DNA from: CPC320 sp002684375
GTDB taxonomy: Bacteria; Pseudomonadota; Alphaproteobacteria; Rhodobacterales; Rhodobacteraceae
Direction: 5' to 3'
DNA: 28,813 bases
NCBI GenBank assembly: GCA_965662545.1
Contig: CBFIHZ010000041.1
Coordinates: 1 to 28,813 of the forward strand
Shown: positions 15,649 through 23,240 of the stretch, one piece after another
Position numbering within the stretch: the first letter of the stretch is position 1
How the letters are laid out: the number at the start of each line of letters is the position of its first letter
The notes under the pieces: model-generated
What the model was told of the DNA's origin: nothing
The model's input: the letters and a program-made list of their open reading frames with translations, nothing else
The model's database searches: none
Position numbers and translations under genes: made by a program

Positions 15649-16349
15649 GTCGGCTGCATGATATGGGTGGCCGCCTTGGTGATGGTCCATTGCATCCCGA
15701 GGCTGCGGATGCACCGGTGTTTGCAAAAGACTGGCACGCTCGGGCGCTTGCCTTGACGCTGGCCTCCGGAGCGTTGGGGCAGTGGACGCTTGACCGCTCG
15801 CGGCACCAGCGTGAATGTCTGTCACCGCAAGATTATATGCGCTTTTCTTATTACGAAAAGTGGCTGTCCGGATTGGCAGACATTTTAGTGGCAACGGGTG
15901 TGCTCACCCGCGACGAGCTCAAAGCGGGGCGGTCGCTATCGCCTGCGACAGAATTGGCGCGGCGGACCCTAAAACCAGAGCAGGTTCAAAAAGCTCTGTC
16001 ATCGGGTGGCCCAACATTGCGAAAGGCTCAGGCGGTTGCGCAGTTTGAGGTGGGAGACCGAGTGGTCGTGCGCCGGGGGGGCGATAACAGTCTAGTCGCC
16101 GGTGGCCACAGCAGATTACCCAGCTACGCGCGCGCCGCCACGGGACGGGTTCTTGCCTATCACGGGTCACATATTTTCCCCGACAGCAACGCACATGGTT
16201 TGGGTGAAGCCCCCGAGCCGCTGTATTCAGTGGTTTTTTTGCGTAGTGCTTTATGGTCTGGTGCCGAACATCCCGACGATGAGGTGGTTTTGGATATATG
16301 GCAACCCTATCTGCAGCCGGCATCATTGGCCAAATCGAGTTCAGGCTGA
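15645..16349 (+). CDS. nthB: Nitrile hydratase beta subunit
   Basis: A 234-residue beta subunit. The N-terminal MSRLHDMGGRLGDGPL is the family start. RFSYYEKWLSGLADILVATGVLT contains the conserved YYEKW segment. The C-terminal SH3-like barrel contains FEVGDRVVVRRG, LPSYARAATGRVLAYHG and LYSVVF. These elements form the alpha-beta interface and substrate channel. The ATG at 15645 overlaps the alpha stop; an in-frame reading from 15588 runs inside the alpha gene and is rejected. The C-terminal WQPYLQPAS is also typical. Confidence 0.93.
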   Translation: MSRLHDMGGRLGDGPLHPEAADAPVFAKDWHARALALTLASGALGQWTLDRSRHQRECLSPQDYMRFSYYEKWLSGLADILVATGVLTRDELKAGRSLSPATELARRTLKPEQVQKALSSGGPTLRKAQAVAQFEVGDRVVVRRGGDNSLVAGGHSRLPSYARAATGRVLAYHGSHIFPDSNAHGLGEAPEPLYSVVFLRSALWSGAEHPDDEVVLDIWQPYLQPASLAKSSSG

Positions 16350-16672
16350 TGTCGATGGAAATCGGGCAATCCCCGGTGTTCGAGCAGCCTTGGCACGCCC
16401 AATTGTTCGCGTTGACGGTACAATTACACACGGATGGATGCTTTGAGTGGTCCGATTGGGCGCAGCTGTTTGGAGCGACGTTAAAAGCGCACGGCGTGTC
16501 GAAACAATTGAATGGCGGGGACGATTATTTTGCTGCGTGGCTTGCCGCATTTGAGGTTTTGCTGAATGATTTACAGCTGGCGAACCCAGCGCAGATCGAA
16601 GACATGCGCGCGGCTTGGGCTCAGGCCTATTTGCATACACCCCATGGCCAACCGGTGAAGCTGGCACAATAG
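16349..16672 (+). CDS. Nitrile hydratase activator / accessory protein
   Basis: A small NHase accessory protein (P14K/NhlE-like) of 107 residues that helps insert cobalt and exchange the alpha subunit. The conserved features seen are PVFEQPWHAQLFALTVQLH, FEWSDWAQLFG and GGDDYFAAWLAAFEVLL. The start is taken at ATG 16349, which overlaps the beta stop in TGATG and has AGG upstream; an ATG at 16298 would add 17 residues from inside the beta gene. With alpha and beta it completes the minimal functional set. No amidase or dedicated cobalt permease follows. Confidence 0.88.
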   Translation: MSMEIGQSPVFEQPWHAQLFALTVQLHTDGCFEWSDWAQLFGATLKAHGVSKQLNGGDDYFAAWLAAFEVLLNDLQLANPAQIEDMRAAWAQAYLHTPHGQPVKLAQ

Positions 16673-16762
16673 GCTGTGAAGGCCTGAGGCTGTGCAGACG
16701 GGCCAATGCCAAGTCAGCAGCGCCGGGGGATATTGCCGGCTTAGGTGCACGATAAGTGGCGA

Positions 16763-16774
16763 AAATGATCATTT
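16763..16774. promoter_or_regulatory. Palindrome AAATGATCATTT before the orphan ABC ATPase
   Basis: A perfect 12-base palindrome, 116 bases upstream of the ATPase start at 16890, in a 217-base gap with no other feature. It could be an operator. No regulator is assigned, and such short AT-rich palindromes arise by chance. Confidence 0.3.
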
Positions 16775-16889
16775 GGCGCACAGGGCGTGCTGGTAAAGCC
16801 GGTCTTTGCCTGCCTTGCCACGGTGGTAAGACACTGCTAGTGCGAGAGCATATTTTTTCTGTTCTGGATATCTGTTTGAGAGGCTCATC

Positions 16890-17975
16890 GTGACAACCGA
16901 GACAGCGCGGCTCGAAATTAAAAATCTAATGCGGCGGTTTGGTTCCCGCACGGTTGTGGATGATGTTTCACTGCGTATTTTGCCTGGGCAGGTCACTTGT
17001 TTGCTTGGACCTTCGGGCTGTGGCAAATCGACCACATTGCGGATGATCGCAGGAATAGAGATCCCGGATTCTGGTGAAATTTGGGTTGATGGTCGGATGG
17101 TGTGTGACGGGGCCTCAACCACAGCACCTGAAAACCGCTCAATAGGCTTGATGTTTCAGGATTTTGCCCTGTTCCCACATTTGACCGTTGAGCAAAACGT
17201 TGTGTTTGGCCTGACCGGTCCGGTGGCGGCACAACGAAAAAGAGCGGGTGACTTACTGGACAGGGTCGGGCTGCGGCGGCATCTCGAAAGTTATCCCCAT
17301 GCGCTGTCGGGCGGAGAGCAACAACGCGTTGCTTTGGCCCGGGCGTTGGCTCCGCAGCCGCGTATTTTATTGATGGATGAGCCTTTCTCGGGGCTTGATA
17401 ACCGCCTGCGGGATGGTATCCGCGACGAAACGCTGGCTTTGTTGAAAGAGGAAGATACGGCGGTTTTGCTGGTCACCCACGAACCGGAAGAGGCGATGCG
17501 CATGGCCGATGAAATCGCCCTGATGCGCGATGGCCGGATCATCCAGTCGGGGGCGCCCTATAATCTGTTTACCGCGCCTTATGACAAACAGGCTATGTCG
17601 TTTTTTAGCGATATCAACGTCATAGAAAGTCAGGTGAACGGCTCGCTTGCGGAAACGCCCTTTGGCCAGTTTCTATCGCCAGGTCTGCCAGACGGCACGC
17701 TGGTCGATATCGTGGTGCGGCCGCAACATGTAAAAATTGATTTTGACCGCAACGGCAAAGGGCCCGAGCCTACTGCTGTTGACGGTGTTGCGGCCTGCGG
17801 CATCGTCGAGCGTGCTCGCTTTATGGGCCGCGAAAGCCTGATCGAATTTCGGATGGCCGAAAGCAATACCATCTTGCGCGCGACCGTACCGAATGTGTTT
17901 ATGCCCAGTGTCGGACAGCGCCTGTGGTTGACGGTGCCGCGCAAGCGCTGTTTTGTTTTCCCCAAACAGTCTTAA
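16890..17975 (+). CDS. Orphan ABC importer ATPase, FbpC/PotA type
   Basis: A 361-residue CUT-type importer ATPase with Walker A GPSGCGKST (40-48), Q-loop FQDFALFPHLT, signature LSGGEQQR, Walker B ILLMDEPFSGLD and the H-loop in VTHEPEEAMRMAD. The last ~120 residues form the regulatory TOBE region (VRPQHVKIDF onwards). It most resembles iron(III), polyamine or thiamine importers. The start is GTG 16890 with GAGAGG six bases upstream. No permease or binding protein is adjacent, so its substrate is unknown; it may serve a transporter encoded elsewhere. The gene converges on, and overlaps by four bases, the WYL regulator. Confidence 0.85.
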   Translation: MTTETARLEIKNLMRRFGSRTVVDDVSLRILPGQVTCLLGPSGCGKSTTLRMIAGIEIPDSGEIWVDGRMVCDGASTTAPENRSIGLMFQDFALFPHLTVEQNVVFGLTGPVAAQRKRAGDLLDRVGLRRHLESYPHALSGGEQQRVALARALAPQPRILLMDEPFSGLDNRLRDGIRDETLALLKEEDTAVLLVTHEPEEAMRMADEIALMRDGRIIQSGAPYNLFTAPYDKQAMSFFSDINVIESQVNGSLAETPFGQFLSPGLPDGTLVDIVVRPQHVKIDFDRNGKGPEPTAVDGVAACGIVERARFMGRESLIEFRMAESNTILRATVPNVFMPSVGQRLWLTVPRKRCFVFPKQS

Positions 17976-18676
17976 GCCCTGCGGTGGTGCGCCCAATAAT
18001 CCTTTAGTGTCTTGCCCTGTTCATCAACGAAAAGCTCGGGCAATACGGTCAGATGGTCTATGAGATCGAGCCGGAAGCCTGCAAAGCTATCGGTCGTTTC
18101 GCTCCAAGAGACACAGGTCCACACCCGGCCCCAATAATCCAGACTGAGGGGCCTGATGACTTGGTTGGAGGCAGAGGCATCGGATAGCTGTAGCTTTTGA
18201 CGGCTGCGAATCGCAGCGCGAATAGAGGGCATATGCTGAAATCCGCGCGCCGCGTCGGCAAAAGGATAAAGCGCAAAGCCAAACGGTTGAGGTGGGCTTT
18301 GGCCCTCTTCGGGCAGAACAGCCTCAATTTTTTGCGATAAGCTGAGCGCTGCGCGTTGCAGTTCGGGCTCGGCGCCCTCGCCAATTATCGCAAGCCCCAG
18401 ATGCAGCACTTCCAATTCTTCGTTGGTCAGGTTGAGCGCCGGAAGGCTGACGGATGCACCACTTCGGTACCCCAGACCCGGAGTGCCGCATATATCGATG
18501 CCGGAGGCGACAAGACGGTCCATATCGCGATAGATCGTGCGCGGCGTCACACCAAGGTTCCGCGACAGATCGGCGGCGGTGTGTAATCCGCCATCGCGCA
18601 AATGGAGGATGATTTTATAAAGTCGGTCACTGCGTTGGGTCAATTTGCTGCTCAACTTCATATTATTTACTGACAT
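17972..18676 (-). CDS. YafY-type transcriptional regulator, HTH plus WYL domain
   Basis: A 234-residue regulator. The N-terminal DeoR-like winged helix (about residues 16-70) has RSDRLYKIILHLRDGG and GVTPRTIYRDMDRLVASGI. The C-terminal ligand-sensing WYL-type domain (about 140-215) ends in LPELFVDEQGKTLKDYW. Candidate starts are ATG 18676 and ATG 18661; both lack a ribosome site. A CATACT -10-like box (plus-strand 18686-18691) would place transcription start near 18676, so a leaderless message is possible. A reading from 18730 adds an unlikely N-terminus. A perfect inverted repeat overlaps the start, which suggests autoregulation. Target genes other than itself are unknown. Confidence 0.82.
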   Translation of the reverse strand: MSVNNMKLSSKLTQRSDRLYKIILHLRDGGLHTAADLSRNLGVTPRTIYRDMDRLVASGIDICGTPGLGYRSGASVSLPALNLTNEELEVLHLGLAIIGEGAEPELQRAALSLSQKIEAVLPEEGQSPPQPFGFALYPFADAARGFQHMPSIRAAIRSRQKLQLSDASASNQVIRPLSLDYWGRVWTCVSWSETTDSFAGFRLDLIDHLTVLPELFVDEQGKTLKDYWAHHRRA

Positions 18677-18688
18677 TAAGTTGTCAGT
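18669..18688. promoter_or_regulatory. Operator-like inverted repeat over the WYL regulator start
   Basis: ACTGACA (18669-18675) and TGTCAGT (18682-18688) are perfect seven-base arms around a six-base spacer. They cover the ATG at 18676 and abut the -10-like box. TGACA/TGTCA half sites are common for YafY-type WYL regulators as I recall them. Binding here would block initiation, which fits self-repression. Confidence 0.6.
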
Positions 18689-18839
18689 ATGTTGTTTGCA
18701 GGTTAAAATCCAGACGGATTTTTTCATCAATGAGGTTAACTTGCGTCGTTTGCGGCTTTTCCCGACGTACGATGGGTTTTAAAGGTTTAACAAAACAGGA
18801 TTAACTCATGCCAGAGCTGCATGTGACAGGAGTGATGAA

Positions 18840-19100
18840 ATGCTAAATAATATTGGTCTTCCGGGAATTTTACTAATTGCAGTCGTGGTGCTTGTTTTGT
18901 TTGGGCGCGGCAAAATCAGCGGACTTATGGGCGAAGTGGGCAAGGGGATCACCTCTTTTAAAAAAGGCATCAGCGAAGGCACCAAAGAACTTGAGGAAGA
19001 GGCAACCGTGGTCAAAGCAGAGGCGGCTGAGGCTGCCAAAGATGTGACACCTACATCCGACAAAGCCGCAACGCCTGCCCCTGACAAAGATAAGGTCTAG
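18840..19100 (+). CDS. tatA: Sec-independent translocase protein TatA
   Basis: An 86-residue TatA. It has a single N-terminal helix (about 5-21, LPGILLIAVVVLVLFG), the FGRGK hinge and the amphipathic helix LMGEVGKGITSFKKG with its phenylalanine, then an acidic, Ala-rich tail. TatA forms the pore of the twin-arginine pathway. The ribosome site ACAGGAG lies seven bases before ATG 18840. It is the first gene of tatA-tatB-tatC, with three bases to tatB. The 150-base gap to the divergent WYL gene should contain its promoter. Confidence 0.95.
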   Translation: MLNNIGLPGILLIAVVVLVLFGRGKISGLMGEVGKGITSFKKGISEGTKELEEEATVVKAEAAEAAKDVTPTSDKAATPAPDKDKV

Positions 19101-19103
19101 GGA

Positions 19104-19673
19104 ATGTTTGACCTTGGCTGGACCGAATTATTGGTGATCGGCATTGTGTCACTGATCGTTGTCGGGCCGAAGGACTTGCCGGTGTTGTTTCGCAAAGCGG
19201 GGCAGTTTATCGGCAAGGCCAAAGGTATGGCGCGCGAATTTAGTCGCGCGATGGATCAGGCGGCGGACGAAACGGGTGTCAGAGACGTGACCAAAACCCT
19301 GAATACCGTCACCAACCCGATCAAATCCAGCCTCGATGGTGTTACCGAGGCCACCAAGTCGTTTAAGAACTGGAACCCAGAATTTGAGTCCGGTGGCTTG
19401 TCCGAAGACCGGGCCGAGGCTGCCGAAAAGATCCATTCGGCTACTGCCAAAAAGGCTGGGGCGCGTCAGGCTGAAGAGGCCACTGCGGCATCAGCTGGTG
19501 CAGCACCCGCTGAAAACCCTGCCGAAACAGCGGCAGGAACCACTGTAAAGACCAAGCAAGTTGATGAGACCAAATCTGCTAAGACCAGTGACGATAAATC
19601 TACCCGCAGCAGCGCGGCAGATGCGGCCACTGCCGCCCACCCGGCATCGCCAACCGCTGAGGAAAAGACCTGA
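19104..19673 (+). CDS. tatB: Sec-independent translocase protein TatB
   Basis: A 189-residue TatB that, with TatC, recognises twin-arginine signal peptides. MFDLGWTELLVIGIVSLIVVGPKDLP is the classical start, with the membrane helix and conserved Glu8, Gly21 and Pro22. The amphipathic helix FRKAGQFIGKAKGMAREFSRAMDQ follows. The C-terminal half (about 110-189) is low-complexity Ala/Thr/Glu/Lys and is likely disordered. It is separated from tatC by three bases. Confidence 0.95.
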   Translation: MFDLGWTELLVIGIVSLIVVGPKDLPVLFRKAGQFIGKAKGMAREFSRAMDQAADETGVRDVTKTLNTVTNPIKSSLDGVTEATKSFKNWNPEFESGGLSEDRAEAAEKIHSATAKKAGARQAEEATAASAGAAPAENPAETAAGTTVKTKQVDETKSAKTSDDKSTRSSAADAATAAHPASPTAEEKT

Positions 19674-19676
19674 CGC

Positions 19677-20525
19677 ATGAGCACTGAAGACGACATTGAA
19701 GACAGCGCCGCGCCGCTCATAGAGCATTTGACCGAGCTGCGAACCCGACTCATTCATTCAGTGGTGGCGTTCATTGTCGGCATGATCATCTGTTTCACCG
19801 TGTGGAACCCGATTTTCGACTTTTTGACCCATCCACTCTGTGGGGCCTTGGCCGAGCGTGGCCAATCCGATTGCGGCTTGATCCTGATCAAATTGCAGGA
19901 GGGCTTTTTTGTTGCGATCTCGATCTCGCTGATGGGCGGTTTGATTTTATCCTTCCCTTACCTCAGCTTTCAGATGTGGCGCTTTGTGGCGCCCGGACTT
20001 TACAGATCGGAAAAAGGTGCGTTTTTGCCGTTTATGCTGGCTTCGCCGTTTATGTTTTTTCTGGGCGCGAGCTTTGCGTTTTATGTTGTGACACCTCTGG
20101 CATTTAACTTTTTCCTTGGGTTCCAACAGGCGGGTTCTGTTCTATCCGATCAGGTGGATAACGCCACAGCAGGAATTGCTTTCCAAGGTTCGGCGCAGGA
20201 ATATCTCAGCCTGACAATTAAGTTCATCGTGGCCTTTGGCCTGTGTTTTCAGCTGCCTGTTTTGCTGACCTTGATGGGTAAGGCCGGGTTGGTCAGTTCT
20301 GAGGGCTTGGGCAATGTCCGCAAGTATGCGGTGGTAGGTATTTTGGTCTTGGCCGCTTTGGTGACACCACCGGATGTCATCACACAAGTCATCCTTTTTG
20401 TGGTCGTCTACGGGCTGTATGAGGTGTCGATTTTCCTTGTTCGCCGCGTTGAGAAAAAACGTGAAGATAAACTAAGAGCCGATGGATTTTACGACGATGA
20501 CGAAGATGATGCCGATGCAGGCTGA
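19677..20525 (+). CDS. tatC: Sec-independent translocase protein TatC
   Basis: A 282-residue, six-helix TatC receptor for twin-arginine precursors. PLIEHLTELRTRLIHS is the conserved N-terminal cytoplasmic segment with the signal-binding Glu. PYLSFQMWRFVAPGLY, LGASFAFYVVTPLAFNFF and ALVTPPDVITQ mark later conserved helices and loops. The tail is highly acidic (DDDEDDADAG). The last 44 bases overlap the start region of the DUF815 gene in another frame, so the two are likely co-transcribed. Confidence 0.95.
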   Translation: MSTEDDIEDSAAPLIEHLTELRTRLIHSVVAFIVGMIICFTVWNPIFDFLTHPLCGALAERGQSDCGLILIKLQEGFFVAISISLMGGLILSFPYLSFQMWRFVAPGLYRSEKGAFLPFMLASPFMFFLGASFAFYVVTPLAFNFFLGFQQAGSVLSDQVDNATAGIAFQGSAQEYLSLTIKFIVAFGLCFQLPVLLTLMGKAGLVSSEGLGNVRKYAVVGILVLAALVTPPDVITQVILFVVVYGLYEVSIFLVRRVEKKREDKLRADGFYDDDEDDADAG

Positions 20526-21357
20526 CCCGCTCGAGCGGATCGCGGGCGCCTTAGAGCGTTTGTCGCCGCCACCGGTGTCAGCGCCTGATTTTGAGGCGGT
20601 AGATGCCTTTGTCTGGCAGGTGTCACCGGACCGCCTTGCACCGGTTGCGACCGTCAATCGTGTTGATATGTCTTTGCTGCTCGGGGTGGACCGCGCCCGT
20701 GATATCTTGTTGCAGAATACCGTGCAATTTGCCCGGGGGCTGCCGGCGAATAATGCGCTGCTTTGGGGCGCAAGAGGTATGGGAAAATCGAGCCTTGTCA
20801 AAGCGGTACATGCGGAAGTTATACGTTTGGGTGAAAAACTGAAGATCGTTGAGTTGCAACGCGATGATCTGCCCAGCGTAGGGCGGCTTTTGTCGCTATT
20901 GCGCGGCAGTGACCAACAATTTTTATTGTTTTGTGATGATCTTTCGTTCAGTCACGACGACCAGCACTATAAATCTCTTAAGGCTGTGCTGGATGGCGGA
21001 ATTGAGGGACGCCCCGATAATGTGGTGTTTTATGCCACCTCAAACCGCCGTCACCTTATGCCGCGCGACATGATTGAAAATGAACGCTCCAGTGCGATCA
21101 ACCCGTCTGAGGCGGTCGAAGAGAAGGTATCTCTTTCAGACAGATTCGGCCTTTGGTTGGGCTTTCATCCCTGTTCCCAGGATGATTATCTGCAGATGAT
21201 TGAGGGCTATTGCACGGCATATGGGGTACAGGTCGATCCTGATGTTCTGCGCAGTGAGGCCATTGAATGGCAGGCAACACGCGGCGCGCGGTCTGGGCGC
21301 GTGGCTTGGCAGTATTTTGTTGATCTGGCGGGCCGTCAGGGTGTCGTCATTAGCTGA
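20482..21357 (+). CDS. DUF815 AAA-type ATPase
   Basis: A 291-residue ATPase of the DUF815/COG2607 family. It has Walker A GARGMGKSS (96-104), Walker B FLLFCDD (147-153) and the family segments GVDRARDILLQNT, SLKAVLDGGIEGRPDNVVFYATSNRRHLMPRDM and LSDRFGLWLGFHP. ATG 20482 gives an overlap of 44 bases with tatC; ATG 20515 is an alternative that shortens it by 11 residues and the overlap to 11 bases. Its cellular role is unknown; in related genomes it tends to sit in the tat/surE/secDF neighbourhood. It ends 16 bases before the convergent nlpD-like gene. Confidence 0.9.
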   Translation: MDFTTMTKMMPMQADPLERIAGALERLSPPPVSAPDFEAVDAFVWQVSPDRLAPVATVNRVDMSLLLGVDRARDILLQNTVQFARGLPANNALLWGARGMGKSSLVKAVHAEVIRLGEKLKIVELQRDDLPSVGRLLSLLRGSDQQFLLFCDDLSFSHDDQHYKSLKAVLDGGIEGRPDNVVFYATSNRRHLMPRDMIENERSSAINPSEAVEEKVSLSDRFGLWLGFHPCSQDDYLQMIEGYCTAYGVQVDPDVLRSEAIEWQATRGARSGRVAWQYFVDLAGRQGVVIS

Positions 21358-21373
21358 CATAGCCCTTGGGGTA

Positions 21374-22540
21374 TTATTGTAGGTAACCCATTGGATCAAC
21401 ACTGTTAAAGCCTTTGCGGATTTCAAAATGCATGCTGACCGGTGCCTTTCGCGCCAGCTCTGCGATCTGCTGACCACGGCTGACGTTATCACCCTTTGCG
21501 ACTGTTATATTGTGCACATTGGCATAAACCGTGAGCACGTTATCGGGATGTTTGATTACCATGATGGGGATTTGATCCGCATCTGCGGTGATCGCTGCAA
21601 CTTTACCGCTGGCGGCGGCAACAACGGGCCCACCGGCATTGCCTGACATGTCTATGCCGTCATTCGTGCCCTTGGCATATTCACGAATAACCTTTCCCTT
21701 GACTGGGAATACCATGCGACCTGTGCCAACTTGTGCTGTCTGATCTTTTGAAAAATCCAGTTTGTCACCGGTCGCCGACTCCGCCGGGCTGGCATTGGCG
21801 GGCAGTGGCTTGGCGGCGCTTGGCGGGGGTGGAGACAGCGTGCCCGCGCCGGGTTTTGTCACCGCAGCGGTTTTTTCTGGCGGAGCGTTGCCCACGGGGA
21901 TCAACAAATATTGTCCTTCGCGGATAGCAAATTCGTTGTTCAACCCGTTCCAATCGGCCAAAGACCGCACCGATACATTGTAAAGGCGCGAGATTGTAAA
22001 GGCGGTCTCTCCACGCTCAACGCGGTGTCGTATTGGCGCGTCCTCGGGCCGGGGTGCGCCTGCTTTTGACAGGGATGTCTGTTTTTCGTCAGCATCATCA
22101 ATTGCCGATTGTGCGAGCTTGGTGATTTCAACCGTGCCGTCTGTGTCGGTCTGCCCGTTGACGCCCTGGGCCGACGTCCGTTCGCCCACCCAGACATCTT
22201 TTGGCAGCACGATGACATTGCCATCGCGCAGGCGATCGTTGGGCCGGATACCATTGTTCCGGGCCAGCGCAATTGGGTCGAGACCAAGGCGGGTCGCAAT
22301 GTCATCCAAGGTCTCGCCGCGCCGCGCAATTGCAACTTGATAATCATCGTATGAGATCACCCCATTATCATCCGGTTTTCGCAATTGTGGCAAAGCTTGC
22401 CCGGATTGGTCAGCGCTGGGGTCTCTACGTTCGACGCTGCGGTCCATATCAAGGACACCGCCCTCAATACAGCCGGTCAGCAGACTGACGGCTGCAGTCA
22501 TGATACAGAACTTTCTGATCGCCACGCGCGCAATGGACAT
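21374..22540 (-). CDS. NlpD-like lipoprotein with two LysM repeats and a degenerate M23 domain
   Basis: A 388-residue outer-membrane-type lipoprotein. The lipobox LLTGC puts the lipidated Cys at 24. LysM 1 lies at about 62-114 and LysM 2 at about 170-216 (HRVERGETAFTISRLYNVS). A linker rich in Pro/Ala/Lys is followed by an M23/LytM domain at about 275-385. Zinc-site residues are lost: the first His position is Asn in NDGIDMSG, and HxH reads SMHFE, so only one His remains. This is the pattern of amidase activators such as NlpD/EnvC rather than of active endopeptidases. A role in daughter-cell separation is inferred. AAGGGGA lies seven bases before ATG 22540. It is third in surE-pcm-nlpD. Confidence 0.88.
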   Translation of the reverse strand: MSIARVAIRKFCIMTAAVSLLTGCIEGGVLDMDRSVERRDPSADQSGQALPQLRKPDDNGVISYDDYQVAIARRGETLDDIATRLGLDPIALARNNGIRPNDRLRDGNVIVLPKDVWVGERTSAQGVNGQTDTDGTVEITKLAQSAIDDADEKQTSLSKAGAPRPEDAPIRHRVERGETAFTISRLYNVSVRSLADWNGLNNEFAIREGQYLLIPVGNAPPEKTAAVTKPGAGTLSPPPPSAAKPLPANASPAESATGDKLDFSKDQTAQVGTGRMVFPVKGKVIREYAKGTNDGIDMSGNAGGPVVAAASGKVAAITADADQIPIMVIKHPDNVLTVYANVHNITVAKGDNVSRGQQIAELARKAPVSMHFEIRKGFNSVDPMGYLQ

Positions 22541-22576
22541 TTGGATATCCCCTTAAAGGTATCTTAATTTCTTACC

Positions 22577-22597
22577 GAGTCCGATACTACCGGACTC
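22577..22597. repeat. Intercistronic hairpin between pcm and nlpD-like genes
   Basis: GAGTCCG (22577-22583) and CGGACTC (22591-22597) form a perfect seven-base-pair stem with a seven-base loop, beginning inside the pcm stop codon. No T-run follows, so it is likelier to be an mRNA processing or stability element than a terminator. Confidence 0.45.
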
Positions 22598-23240
22598 AGC
22601 TGTAATTTCCCAGCCCCTCAACCAGTGGAACAAAGCGCACTGAGCGTAATTCTTCGTAATCAAACCCGGTTTCTGTTTTGGTCACCCGTATCAGGCTTTG
22701 TACCGCATCCGACTGTCCAACCGGTACCACCATGATGCCACCGGTTTTCAATTGCGCTAACAATGGTCCTGGCGGATCTTCGGCCGCGGCTGTGACCACG
22801 ATGCGGTCAAATGGTGCATGGTCAGGCAGACCAAAGCTGCCGTCCGCCGTGAAGGCGATAATATTGCCTAAATCCAACGTCTCAAACAAAGCACTTGCAT
22901 CTTTTATCAACGGACGGTGGCGGTCGACGGTATAAACGCGGCGGGCAAGCTGGCTTAGGATCGCGGCCTGATATCCAGAACCTGTACCCACTTCCAAAAC
23001 TTTGTCACGGGGGGTAACCATAAGCGCTTGGGTCATAAAACCCACAACCGAGGGCTGGCTAATGGTTTGGCCGCATGAAATCGGCAGTGGTACGTCTTCA
23101 TAGGCACGTTCGGCGAAAACACCACGAATAAAGTCGCCTCGGTCGATTCGCTCCATTGCGGTCATCACCGCCGAATTTGTCACCCCCTTGGAGCGCAAGG
23201 CATAGAGAAATTGCATTTTGCGTTCCGCGTCAGCTGTCAT
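22596..23240 (-). CDS. pcm: Protein-L-isoaspartate O-methyltransferase
   Basis: A 214-residue SAM-dependent enzyme that starts repair of isoaspartyl damage in proteins. Motif I is VLEVGTGSGYQAAIL (81-95). ISCGQTISQPSVVGFMTQAL is the family signature just before it. PFDRIVVTAAAEDPP and GGIMVVPVG are later conserved strands. ATG 23240 overlaps the surE stop in ATGA; a longer reading from 23381 is inside surE and is rejected. The length is typical. Confidence 0.95.
   Translation of the reverse strand: MTADAERKMQFLYALRSKGVTNSAVMTAMERIDRGDFIRGVFAERAYEDVPLPISCGQTISQPSVVGFMTQALMVTPRDKVLEVGTGSGYQAAILSQLARRVYTVDRHRPLIKDASALFETLDLGNIIAFTADGSFGLPDHAPFDRIVVTAAAEDPPGPLLAQLKTGGIMVVPVGQSDAVQSLIRVTKTETGFDYEELRSVRFVPLVEGLGNYS

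Noticed and set aside
21374..22540. Active M23 endopeptidase
   Set aside because: Two of the zinc-binding histidine positions are Asn and Ser, which fits an activator rather than an enzyme.
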